Shown: positions 1 through 6,218, numbered from the stretch's first letter. The stretch is 7,649 nucleotides of DNA from Actinomycetes bacterium (GCA_023389095.1 JAEWFB010000671.1:1-7649); one strand, 5' to 3'. The notes: a model not told the origin generated them from the sequence alone. Translations and numbers: made by a program.

Positions 1-50
1 CCAAACCGGACGGGCCCGACCAGGGTTTCACCGATGTGGTGCAGGACGGT

Positions 51-740
51 TCACCACAGGTACGACGTCCCGTGGGCGATGTTGTAGTACATGCCGATGT
101 GCGTGTAGAAGTTCATCGCACCGAAGAGCAGGAACACCACGCCGCCGACCAGCCACGCGCGGGCGGCCCACAGCAGCAACGACGCCCGGTCGGTCAGCTG
201 TGCCACGGCGAAGAGCAGGGCGCCGATGGCGACGATGCCCCACAGGCCGCCGAGGAAGAGGGCCTCGAGCAGCGGCAGGTGGCCGAAGCGTCCGCTGATC
301 GGCTCCTCCGGGGGAGCGGCGCCGAGCTGGAAGCGGACGAAGGCGATGGCGAGGACGGCCATGCCGAGCCCGAGCGCGCCGACGAAGATCGAGACGGGCT
401 TGAGCGAGCGCAGGGCGGTCGTGTTGGCCGTGTCGTCGTCCGCGGCGAACAGCGCGCGGTGGCGCCAGAGGTAGACCGCTGCGAACACCAGCAGAGCCCC
501 GAAGCCGGCGGCGGGCTGGCCGAAGGCGACGTTGGCGTACTCGAAGCCGTCGCCGCCGAACGGCCAGGTGACGGTGGTGTGCAGGCCGAGGGCCAGCAGC
601 AGCAGGCCGGTGACGCCGAAGAACCCGGCCCAGCCCTCGCTGTCGATGTGCTTGCCTCGGATGAGGTGGACCAGGAACCACGCGAAGCCGATGAGCCCGG
701 CTCCCGCGGTGACGGCCACCAGCTCGTTGTAGACGACCAT
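51..740 (-). CDS. DUF981-like six-helix integral membrane protein
   Basis: A 229-aa, strongly hydrophobic protein with about six predicted membrane helices, at roughly residues 6-27, 37-58, 74-92, 115-137, 154-181 and 186-209. Conserved-looking polar and aromatic residues sit near helix ends: H54 with T55-T56 and W59 after helix 2, and a C-terminal NFYTHIGMYYN stretch (210-220). The overall pattern resembles the DUF981 family of uncharacterised membrane proteins; this assignment is from memory of the family, not from a search. There is no signal peptide separate from helix 1. The ATG at 740 is chosen because a near-perfect Shine-Dalgarno (AAAGGAGG, complement of 750-757) lies 9 nt upstream; the longer frames overlapping on both strands lack such a site. 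It follows the 66-aa membrane protein gene by 112 nt in the same direction and probably shares its TetR-controlled promoter. Function unknown; transport or sensing are only guesses. Confidence 0.85.
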   Translation of the reverse strand: MVVYNELVAVTAGAGLIGFAWFLVHLIRGKHIDSEGWAGFFGVTGLLLLALGLHTTVTWPFGGDGFEYANVAFGQPAAGFGALLVFAAVYLWRHRALFAADDDTANTTALRSLKPVSIFVGALGLGMAVLAIAFVRFQLGAAPPEEPISGRFGHLPLLEALFLGGLWGIVAIGALLFAVAQLTDRASLLLWAARAWLVGGVVFLLFGAMNFYTHIGMYYNIAHGTSYLW

Positions 741-749
741 GTCGTCTGT

Positions 750-757
750 CCTCCTTT
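750..757 (-). promoter_or_regulatory. ribosome binding site of the DUF981-like gene
   Basis: The complement reads AAAGGAGG, almost the full anti-Shine-Dalgarno match, 9 nt before the ATG at 740. It fixes the start of the membrane protein. Confidence 0.75.
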
Positions 758-809
758 GTCACGGGCCTGATGGTCCGTCTGTCGTGTCTCTGAAAAAGCT
801 TGGGGTGGT

Positions 810-832
810 GGCGCGGCCACGGTGCCAGCGCC
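810..832 (-). other. hairpin between the small membrane protein and DUF981-like genes
   Basis: On the minus strand GGCGC-T-GGC pairs with GCCGCGCC (8 bp with one bulged T, loop ACCGTG). A run of five T on that strand (complement of 793-797) follows about 12 nt later, which is further than in a canonical intrinsic terminator. It could attenuate or partly terminate the transcript between the two membrane-protein genes, or protect an mRNA end. Nothing else was recognised in the 112-nt gap except the downstream ribosome binding site. Confidence 0.3.
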
Positions 833-852
833 TCGGTCGGGTGCCGTTCGGC

Positions 853-1053
853 TCAGCGGTGGTGGGAGCGCGTGGTGTGTCGCACCGGCTGGGCGAGCGG
901 CTGGCGGAGCGGCCTGCGGTTCGACCCGGTGCCGGGCGGGGCCTCCTCCCGCTGTGAGTCGCGTCGGGTGGCGTCGATGAGGCCGAAGACGAACCAGGCG
1001 ACCACGAAGACGATCGCGATGGCGCCGGGGATGAGGACCTCGCCGGGGGTCAT
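853..1053 (-). CDS. small single-pass membrane protein (66 aa), unknown function
   Basis: A 66-aa protein buried inside a longer open frame that runs antisense through the tetR start. The start at 1053 is supported by a strong Shine-Dalgarno (GGAAGGAG, complement of 1060-1067) 6 nt upstream. Residues 6-27 (VLIPGAIAIVFVVAWFVFGL and flanks) form one hydrophobic helix. A charged tail follows (DATRRDSQREE, 27-37) and then an Arg/Pro/Gln-rich, probably disordered C-terminus ending in SHHR. The basic residues after the helix suggest the tail is cytoplasmic (positive-inside rule, inference). No family was recognised. It is the first gene behind the divergent promoter carrying the TetR-type palindrome and precedes the DUF981-like gene in the same direction, so it may be an accessory subunit of that membrane protein. 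Confidence 0.72.
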   Translation of the reverse strand: MTPGEVLIPGAIAIVFVVAWFVFGLIDATRRDSQREEAPPGTGSNRRPLRQPLAQPVRHTTRSHHR

Positions 1054-1087
1054 GATGGGCTCCTTCCTCGTGAGGTGACACCCCACG

Positions 1088-1115
1088 AATATCGCTACAG
1101 TGTGTGTAGCGTTAA
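1088..1115 (-). promoter_or_regulatory. putative leftward promoter of the membrane-protein unit
   Basis: On the minus strand TTAACG (complement of 1110-1115, four of six matches to TTGACA) and GATATT (complement of 1088-1093, four of six matches to TATAAT) are separated by 16 nt. This would start a transcript near 1081, giving a leader of about 28 nt before the ATG at 1053. The spacer is almost entirely filled by the inverted repeat at 1093-1111, the classic position for repression by steric block. A rightward promoter for tetR must also lie here, but no equally good -35/-10 pair was seen (GTTAAT at 1111-1116 is a possible -10). Confidence 0.5.
1093..1111. promoter_or_regulatory. inverted-repeat operator, probable TetR-family binding site
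   Basis: CGCTACA (1093-1099) and TGTAGCG (1105-1111) are perfect 7-bp inverted arms around a 5-nt centre, giving a 19-bp dyad. It lies in the 93-nt divergent intergenic region, 36 nt before the TetR start and 40 nt before the small membrane protein start. TetR-family dimers typically bind palindromes of this size between their own gene and a divergent target, so autoregulation plus control of the leftward unit is the natural reading (inference). Confidence 0.72.
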
Positions 1116-1134
1116 TGAGCTCGTCTTTGTTCCC

Positions 1135-1139
1135 GGAGG
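1135..1139 (+). promoter_or_regulatory. ribosome binding site deciding the tetR start
   Basis: GGAGG, 7 nt before the ATG at 1147. It favours this start over the in-frame ATG at 1075, whose coding stretch would run through the operator. Confidence 0.75.
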
Positions 1140-1146
1140 CACCGAC

Positions 1147-1719
1147 ATGACCCCTGCGCGAGGCCGGCCCCGCGATCCGAGGGCCGACGACCGGATCGCC
1201 GGCGCCGCCCTCGGCCTGCTGCGCGACCAGGGGCCCAGCGGCGTCCACATCGATGCCGTGGCGTCGCGGGCCGGAGTCGCCCGCACCACGGTCTACCGGC
1301 GCTACCGGAACCGTGAAGCGCTCCTCGCGGCAACCCTGGGGCAGCTGGTCGAGGCGCCGATGCCCGCCCGTGAGCTGCCCCTGCGGGACAAGCTGCGCTG
1401 GCTCCTCGAGCAGGCGCTCGCCCTGGTCGACGAACAGCTCGGCAGGGGCGCGGTCGCGTCGGTGCTCACCGACTCCGACCCGGCCTTCAGCTCGGCCCTG
1501 CGCGCCCATCTCGTCCGGCAGCTGACGGCACTCCAGGGCGAGATCGACGCGGACATCGTGGCCGGACGCGTCCGCGCCGGCACCGACGGCGAGGCGCTCG
1601 CCGACCTCGCCCTCGGGGCCTACCTCGCCCAGCTGCTCCGCCACGGGCGCGCCCGCAGGGGATGGGCGAACGGGATCGTCGACCTGCTGCTCCACGGCGC
1701 GGACCCGGCGCCGGCGTGA
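1147..1719 (+). CDS. TetR/AcrR-family transcriptional repressor
   Basis: A 190-aa protein of normal TetR-family size. The N-terminal DNA-binding domain covers about residues 13-60: helix 1 around DRIAGAALGLLRDQG, then the helix-turn-helix VHIDAVASRAGVARTTVYRR (33-52) followed by YRNREALLAA (53-62), the hallmark 'TVYRRYRNREALL' ending. Residues 80-185 form a helical ligand-binding and dimerisation domain with no recognisable ligand specificity. A basic leader (ARGRPRDPR, 4-12) precedes helix 1, as is common in actinobacterial members. The start is set by GGAGG 7 nt upstream. The gene is divergent from the membrane-protein pair, with a 19-bp palindrome between them, and is followed after 50 nt by larC on the same strand. 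Probably a repressor of its own promoter and of the divergent unit; larC may be cotranscribed. Confidence 0.93.
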   Translation: MTPARGRPRDPRADDRIAGAALGLLRDQGPSGVHIDAVASRAGVARTTVYRRYRNREALLAATLGQLVEAPMPARELPLRDKLRWLLEQALALVDEQLGRGAVASVLTDSDPAFSSALRAHLVRQLTALQGEIDADIVAGRVRAGTDGEALADLALGAYLAQLLRHGRARRGWANGIVDLLLHGADPAPA

Positions 1720-1769
1720 CCGCCGGGTCGCGCCCCGGGTGGGCGGCCCGGCCGCGTACGGTGAGCGAC

Positions 1770-3032
1770 ATGGAGCCACGCACCGACGCCGGACTCACCG
1801 CGTGGCTCGACCTGTCGGCGGGAGTCGCCGGCGACATGCTGCTCGCCGCCCTCGTCGACGCCGGGGCCCCGCTCGACCGGGTGCAGTCGGCCGTCGACGC
1901 GGTCGTCCCCGACACGGTTCGCCTCGTCGCGACGCCGGTGCAGCGCGCCGGGATGCGCGCCCTCAAGGTCGACGTCGAGCTGCTCGTGGAGGACCAGCAC
2001 CACCGCTCGTGGTCGACGATCCGCGAACGTCTCACGGCCGCGACACTCGATGGGCCGACGCGCCGGCGCGCGCTCGCCACCTTCGCGGCCCTCGCGGAGG
2101 CCGAGGCGCGGGTGCACGGCGTCACCGCCGACGAGGTCCACTTCCACGAGGTCGGCGCATGGGACTCGATCGCCGACGTCGTCGGGGTGTGTGCGGCCCT
2201 GTCAGAGCTCGGGATCGCCCACGTCACGGCCTCGCGCCTGGCCCTCGGCAGCGGCACCGTGCGCGCCGCCCACGGGCGGATCCCCGTGCCCGTCCCGGCC
2301 GTCCTCGAGCTGCTGCACGGGTGGGACGTGACATCCGGCGGCGACGGCGAGCTCGCCACGCCCACCGGCGTCGCGCTGGCCACGACCCTCGCCTCGGACC
2401 AGGGCCCGCTGCCGGCGCTGCAGGTGGCGGCCCACGGCGTCGGGGCCGGTAGCAAGGACGTTCCCGACCGGCCGAACGTCGTGCGCGTCGTCATCGGCCG
2501 CGCCGCCGAGCCGTCCATGGGCGTCGAGACCGACGACGGCCTCTCCGTGTCGGAGATGGTCCTGCTCGAGGCCAACGTCGACGACCTCGACCCCCGGGTG
2601 TGGCCGACCGTCATCGACGGACTGCTCGACGCCGGGGCGGCGGACGCGTGGCTGGCGTCGATCCTCATGAAGCGCGGTCGCCCGGCCCAGGTCGTGTCGG
2701 TGCTCACCGTCCCGGACCGGAGCGCCGGCCTGCGTGACCTGCTGCTCGCGAGGACGAGCACCATCGGCGTGCGTGAGACCCGAGTGCACCGGTGGGCTCT
2801 GGCTCGGGGGTGGGTCGACGTCGACGTCGACGGTCAGCGCGTCGGCGTCAAGATCGCCCACCGGGCAGGCCGCGTCGTCACCGCGACCCCGGAGTTCCGC
2901 GACGTCGAAGCAGCAGCGTCCGTGCTGGGTCGCCCGGTGCGGGACGTCCTGACGCGGGCGGCCGCCGAGGGGGTGGCGTGCGGGCTCACCGCGGGTTCGC
3001 CTGTGCCGGAGGGCCTGCGACCGCGGGCTTGA
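1770..3032 (+). CDS. larC: LarC, nickel-pincer cofactor nickel insertion protein
   Basis: LarC inserts nickel into pyridinium-3,5-bisthiocarboxylic acid mononucleotide, in a CTP-dependent reaction in characterised homologues, completing the nickel-pincer nucleotide cofactor of LarA-type racemases; cytoplasmic. The 420-aa protein shows the family landmarks in order: DLSAGVAGDM (14-23), a short His pair QHHRSW (76-81) where homologues have a His-rich metal segment, EVHFHEVGAWDS (122-133), AHGRIPVPVPA (167-177), ATPTG (196-200), GVGAGSKDVPDRPNVVR (223-239), and the C-terminal half with LEANVDD (266-272), MKRGRP (300-305) and RTSTIGVRE (328-336). Both halves are in one uninterrupted frame, unlike the frameshift-split larC1/larC2 of Lactobacillus plantarum. 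The ATG at 1770 is preferred because GGTGA lies 5 nt upstream; GTG at 1761 is an alternative, and the open frame to 1662 would overlap tetR. It converges on larB. Confidence 0.95.
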   Translation: MEPRTDAGLTAWLDLSAGVAGDMLLAALVDAGAPLDRVQSAVDAVVPDTVRLVATPVQRAGMRALKVDVELLVEDQHHRSWSTIRERLTAATLDGPTRRRALATFAALAEAEARVHGVTADEVHFHEVGAWDSIADVVGVCAALSELGIAHVTASRLALGSGTVRAAHGRIPVPVPAVLELLHGWDVTSGGDGELATPTGVALATTLASDQGPLPALQVAAHGVGAGSKDVPDRPNVVRVVIGRAAEPSMGVETDDGLSVSEMVLLEANVDDLDPRVWPTVIDGLLDAGAADAWLASILMKRGRPAQVVSVLTVPDRSAGLRDLLLARTSTIGVRETRVHRWALARGWVDVDVDGQRVGVKIAHRAGRVVTATPEFRDVEAAASVLGRPVRDVLTRAAAEGVACGLTAGSPVPEGLRPRA

Positions 3033-3076
3033 GCGCGGTCGCGTCCGCCTGGGCGCTCCGGCCCGTCGCCGGGTCG
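3031..3076. terminator. possible bidirectional terminator between larC and larB
   Basis: The 56-nt gap between the convergent stops holds two short dyads. GAGCGC (3031-3036) pairs with GCGCTC (3053-3058) over a 16-nt loop. CGGCCCG (3059-3065) pairs with CGGGTCG (3070-3076) over a 4-nt loop, with one G-T pair. Neither has a U-tract, as is common in high-GC actinomycetes. Position at a convergent junction supports termination; the stems alone are weak evidence in such GC-rich DNA. Confidence 0.35.
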
Positions 3077-3088
3077 CTCACGCGTCGG

Positions 3089-3793
3089 TCAGCGTGCCGC
3101 GATCTGGGCGGCCAGGTGTCCTGCCCCGTAGCCGTTGTCGATGTTGACGACGCCGACCCCGGGAGCGCAGGCGTTGAGCATCGTCAGCAGGGGTGCGATG
3201 CCGCCGAAGGCGGCGCCGTAGCCGACCGAGGTGGGAACGGCGACGACCGGAGCACTCGCGAGACCGGCGACGACACTGGCGAGCGCACCGTCCATCCCGG
3301 CGACCACGACGAGAGCGCCGGCGCGGTCGATGAGCTCGCGGCGGGCCAGGATGCGGTGGATGCCGGCGACGCCGACGTCGACGACGAGCTCGACGTGCCG
3401 CCCGAGATACCGGGCCGTGAGGACGGCTTCCTGCGCGACCGGGAGGTCGGACGTGCCGGCGCACAGCACGACGACGAGCTCGCCCGTGGGAGCTGGCGGT
3501 TCGGACGGCCAGGCGAGGAACCGTGCCGTCGCGTCGTGGCGCGCGTCGGGCAGCTCGGCGAGCACGGCGGCCGCGTGGTCGGCGCTCGCGCGGGTGAAGA
3601 GGACCGAGCCACTGGTCTCACCGGAGGCGTGCGCGTCGCGGAGGCGTCGCGCGATCGCCCGGACCTGTTCCGGCGTCTTGCCCTCGCAGTAGATCGCTTC
3701 CGGGTAGCCCCGGCGTGCCCCTCGGGACAGATCGAGCTCGGCGACGCCGTCGAGGTCGGTGCCGTCGAGGCCGGCGCCGGCTGGGTCAGCCAC
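3089..3793 (-). CDS. larB: LarB, NaAD carboxylase/hydrolase (pyridinium-3,5-biscarboxylate mononucleotide synthase)
   Basis: First enzyme of nickel-pincer nucleotide synthesis: it carboxylates nicotinic acid adenine dinucleotide at C5 and releases AMP. At 234 aa it is close to the usual size. The N-terminal family motif RRGYPEAIYCEGKTPEQ spans residues 27-43. The rest is an AIR-carboxylase (PurE)-like domain with VVLCAGTSDLPVAQEA (108-123), VDVGVAGIHR (138-147), VVVAGMDGALASVVAGL (162-178), VPTSVGYGAAFGGIAPL (186-202) and LNACAPGVGVVNIDNGYGAG (206-225). C209 in the last motif probably corresponds to the cysteine (Cys221 in L. plantarum LarB, from memory) that forms the substrate adduct. The start is GTG at 3793; the first 8 nt overlap the end of larE, and GAGGTGG within the larE end can serve as ribosome binding site, so translation is probably coupled to larE. 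Confidence 0.95.
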   Translation of the reverse strand: MADPAGAGLDGTDLDGVAELDLSRGARRGYPEAIYCEGKTPEQVRAIARRLRDAHASGETSGSVLFTRASADHAAAVLAELPDARHDATARFLAWPSEPPAPTGELVVVLCAGTSDLPVAQEAVLTARYLGRHVELVVDVGVAGIHRILARRELIDRAGALVVVAGMDGALASVVAGLASAPVVAVPTSVGYGAAFGGIAPLLTMLNACAPGVGVVNIDNGYGAGHLAAQIAAR

Positions 3794-4682
3794 GACCCAC
3801 CTCGACGAGCGGCAGGGTGAAGGCGCCCGACTGGATGCCCGCGAGGTCGAGGGCGACGAACCGGAAGCCGGCGGACCTCACCGCGGCCACGAGACGTTCG
3901 CGGACGTCCGGTGTGACCGCACGGGGCAGGTCGTCGGGGAGGAGCTCGACCCGCGCCACGTCGCCGTGGTGGCGCACGCGTCCGTCGGCGAAACCGAGCT
4001 GCCTCAGGGCATGCTCGGCCGCTTCGACCTGGCCGAGACGCGTCGGGTCGACCTCGGTGAAGTGGGGGATGCGCGAGGCGAGGCACGGGGCTGCCGGCTT
4101 GTCGGCGTTCGGCAGCCCGAGCGCGCGGGCGAGCGCCCGCACGTCCGCCTTGGTGAGCCCGGCGTCGGCCAGCGGCCGCAGCACCGCGTGCTCGGTGGCG
4201 GCCCGGGCCCCGGGGCGGTCGGGTCGCCTCGTGTCGTCGGCGTTCTCGCCGTAGGCCACGGCGCACAGCCCGTGCCGCTCGACGACCTCGTCCGAGATCC
4301 GGGCGAACAGCTCGTCCTTGCAGTGGAAGCAGCGGTCCGGGCCGTTGCGCCGGTAGGCCGGGTTGTCGCCCTCGTGCGTGGCGACCTCGACGAGCGGCAC
4401 GCCGAGGTGCGCCGCGACGTCGTGCGCGCCCCGGCGCTCGTCGGCCGCGAGGCTGGGGGAGACCCCCAGCACCGCGACCACCCGTTCGACCCCGAGCGCT
4501 CGGGCCGCGAGGGCGAGCAGGAGGCTCGAGTCGACGCCGCCCGAGAAGGCCACGCCCAGCCGGCGGTGCGCGCCGGGTGGCAGGCCGGCCTCGAGGGCGT
4601 CGCTCGCCCTCCCGGCGAGAGCGTCCAGGTGCTCGGGCAGGTCGGCGTGGACGCCGTCGGCCACGGTCGCAGGGGTCGTCAT
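3786..4682 (-). CDS. larE: LarE, ATP-dependent sacrificial sulfur transferase
   Basis: LarE adenylates the carboxylates of the LarB product and replaces them with thiocarboxylates, giving the bisthiolated precursor that LarC metallates. The 298-aa protein has the PP-loop ATP-pyrophosphatase motif SGGVDSS (47-53), the family motif RCFHCK (117-122), GENADD (145-150), LRPLADAGLTK (168-178), KPAAPCLASRIP (195-206), RHHGDVARVEL (237-247) and DLAGIQSG (279-286). C200 lies where the L. plantarum enzyme has its sacrificial sulfur-donor cysteine (Cys176, from memory). It is the only Cys in that neighbourhood, which fits the single-use, dehydroalanine-leaving type rather than the iron-sulfur type with extra cysteines (inference). 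The ATG at 4682 has GAGG-rich sequence upstream (AGGCGTGAGGATGAGGGC, complement of 4683-4700). It starts 10 nt after the gnd stop and overlaps larB by 8 nt. Confidence 0.95.
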   Translation of the reverse strand: MTTPATVADGVHADLPEHLDALAGRASDALEAGLPPGAHRRLGVAFSGGVDSSLLLALAARALGVERVVAVLGVSPSLAADERRGAHDVAAHLGVPLVEVATHEGDNPAYRRNGPDRCFHCKDELFARISDEVVERHGLCAVAYGENADDTRRPDRPGARAATEHAVLRPLADAGLTKADVRALARALGLPNADKPAAPCLASRIPHFTEVDPTRLGQVEAAEHALRQLGFADGRVRHHGDVARVELLPDDLPRAVTPDVRERLVAAVRSAGFRFVALDLAGIQSGAFTLPLVEVGRG

Positions 4683-4692
4683 GCCCTCATCC

Positions 4693-6123
4693 TCACGCCT
4701 CGACCTCGCTCCGGTCACCCGACCACAGGGTGTGGAACGCTCCGGGGCGGTCGGTGCGGCCGTAGGTGTGCGCGCCGAAGTTGTCGCGCAGGCCCTGCAC
4801 GAGCGCGGCCGGGAGGCGCTCGGCGCGCACCGTGTCGTAGTAGCCGAGGGCGCTGGAGAAGCCGGGCACCGGCACGCCCGCGGTCGTCGCGAGGCCGACG
4901 ACCCGGCGCCAGGCGTCCTGTCGGTCGGCGAGGCCGGTGGCGATGCTCGGCGCGACGAGGAGGGTGCGCAGGCCGCCGGCGGCGTACTCGTCGCTGATCT
5001 GGGCGAGCAGCCGGGCCCGGATGATGCAGCCGCCACGCCAGATGCGAGCCACCGTCGCGATGTCGACGTCCCAGTCGTACTCCTCGCTCGCCTTGCGGAT
5101 CTGCTCCAGGCCCTGGGCGTAGGCCACGACCTTCGAGCACCACAGGGCGTCGCGCACGGCGTCGACCAGGTCGCGCCGGTCGTCCACGGAGACAGTGCGG
5201 TCCGGGCCGGCGAGCACCCCACGCGAGGCACCGCGCACCGCCGTGTCGCCCGAGGCCGAGCGGGCGAACACCGACTCGGCGATGGTCGACACCGGCACGC
5301 CGAGCTCGAGGGCGATCTGGACCGTCCACCGGCCCGTGCCCTTCTGCTCGGCGGCGTCGGTGATCAGCTCGACGAGGGGGCGGCCGGTGGACGCGTCGAC
5401 CTGCGAGAGCACGTCGGCCGTGATCTCGACGAGGAAGGAGTCGAGCTCGCCGGTGTTCCACTCGCGGAAGACGTCGGCCACCTCGGAGGCGGAGAGGCCC
5501 GCGGCCGAGAGCACGTCGTAGGCCTCGGCGATGAACTGCATGTCCGCGTACTCGATGCCGTTGTGGACCATCTTGACGAAGTGGCCGGCACCGTCCGGGC
5601 CCATCCACGCGCAGCACGCCTCACCGTCGACCTGCGCCGCGATGGACTCGAGGATCGGCCCCAGCGCGACGTACGACTCCTTCGAGCCGCCGGGCATGAT
5701 CGACGGGCCCTCGAGCGCGCCGACCTCACCGCCCGAGATGCCGGTGCCGACGAAGTGGAGCCCGTGCTCGCGCAGCGCCGCCTCGCGGCGGCGAGTGTCC
5801 TCGAAGTGGGCGTTGCCACCGTCGACGACGATGTCGCCCTCCTCGAGGAGCGGCGCGAGCTGGTCGATGACCGCATCGGTACCGGCCCCCGCCTTGACCA
5901 TGACGATGACGCGCCGCGGCCGCTCGAGGGAGGCGACGAAGTCCTCGAGCGACTCCGAGGGCAGGAACGTCCCCTCGGAGCCGTGGTCGGCGACGTGCTG
6001 CCGCGTGCGCTCGGCGGTGCGGTTGAACAGCGCGACGCGGTGGCCGTGCCGGGCGAGGTTGCGGGCAAGGTTGCTGCCCATGACGGCGAGTCCGACGACG
6101 CCGATGTTGGCCTGGTCTGTCAT
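4693..6123 (-). CDS. gnd: 6-phosphogluconate dehydrogenase, decarboxylating
   Basis: Oxidative decarboxylation of 6-phosphogluconate to ribulose 5-phosphate with NADP, in the pentose phosphate pathway; cytoplasmic dimer. At 476 aa it is the full-length bacterial type. The Rossmann motif GLAVMG (11-16) and NRT (34-36), whose Arg suits NADP, open the N-terminal domain. GGNAHFEDTRRRE (102-114), GISGGEVGALEGPSIMPGG (128-146) and GHFVKMVHNGIEYADMQ (180-196) follow, with K184 and E191 in the positions of the catalytic Lys and Glu. DAAEQKGTGRW (256-266) matches the family signature except for E at a usual G/A position. The C-terminal tail carries FGAHTYGR and FHTLWSG, which close the partner's active site. 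The ATG at 6123 has AGAGGAAC shortly upstream. It is unusual as the lead gene of a larE-larB unit, 10 nt away. No convincing promoter was seen in the gap upstream. Confidence 0.97.
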   Translation of the reverse strand: MTDQANIGVVGLAVMGSNLARNLARHGHRVALFNRTAERTRQHVADHGSEGTFLPSESLEDFVASLERPRRVIVMVKAGAGTDAVIDQLAPLLEEGDIVVDGGNAHFEDTRRREAALREHGLHFVGTGISGGEVGALEGPSIMPGGSKESYVALGPILESIAAQVDGEACCAWMGPDGAGHFVKMVHNGIEYADMQFIAEAYDVLSAAGLSASEVADVFREWNTGELDSFLVEITADVLSQVDASTGRPLVELITDAAEQKGTGRWTVQIALELGVPVSTIAESVFARSASGDTAVRGASRGVLAGPDRTVSVDDRRDLVDAVRDALWCSKVVAYAQGLEQIRKASEEYDWDVDIATVARIWRGGCIIRARLLAQISDEYAAGGLRTLLVAPSIATGLADRQDAWRRVVGLATTAGVPVPGFSSALGYYDTVRAERLPAALVQGLRDNFGAHTYGRTDRPGAFHTLWSGDRSEVEA

Positions 6124-6172
6124 TGCTGTTCCTCTCTGGGACAAGGCGGTCGAGCTGGACGGCTGCTGGGTC

Positions 6173-6210
6173 CGGGCGCGGCCGGGTCGAGACCGACCTG
6201 ACCGCGCCCG
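6173..6210. terminator. strong hairpin upstream of gnd (second of a tandem pair)
   Basis: CGGGCGCGG (6173-6181) and CCGCGCCCG (6202-6210) are perfect 9-bp arms. Inside them, after a 3x3 internal loop, GGTCG (6185-6189) pairs with CGACC (6194-6198) around a 4-nt loop (AGAC). It ends about 50 nt before the gnd start on the minus strand. It may be a back-up terminator for uidA or a structured leader for gnd; there is no U-tract. Confidence 0.5.
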
Positions 6211-6218
6211 CGGGTGGA

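Noticed and set aside
4..28. AAACC/GGTTT dyad enclosing CGGGCCCG downstream of the DUF981-like gene as a terminator
   Set aside because: Only a 5-bp outer stem with a long loop, and the region is cut by the window edge; not strong enough to annotate.
36..770. Plus-strand 244-codon frame antisense to the DUF981-like gene
   Set aside because: The translation is hydrophilic Glu/Gln/Gly/Arg-rich sequence with no domain, while the minus strand gives a coherent six-helix membrane protein with a strong Shine-Dalgarno.
1075..1146. N-terminal extension of tetR to ATG 1075
   Set aside because: It would code through the palindrome and divergent promoter, has no ribosome binding site, and adds residues absent from TetR-family N-termini.
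1723..1738. 5-bp dyad CCGGG-N6-CCCGG between tetR and larC as a terminator
   Set aside because: Too short to mean much in DNA this GC-rich; no U-tract.
1662..1769. N-terminal extension of larC back to 1662
   Set aside because: It overlaps the tetR end by 58 nt and reads Arg/Pro/Gly-rich non-family sequence; the family N-terminus (DLSAGVAGDM) sits shortly after ATG 1770.
1487..2764. Minus-strand open frame of 425 codons antisense to larC and tetR
   Set aside because: Ser/Arg/Thr-rich translation without recognisable motifs, fully overlapping the well-supported larC; a compositional shadow.
4363..6201. Plus-strand open frame of 612 codons antisense to larE and gnd
   Set aside because: It runs opposite two unmistakable enzymes. 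Its translation is Arg/Ala/Gly/Val-rich low-complexity sequence with no domain; long antisense frames are expected in DNA with GC-saturated third positions.
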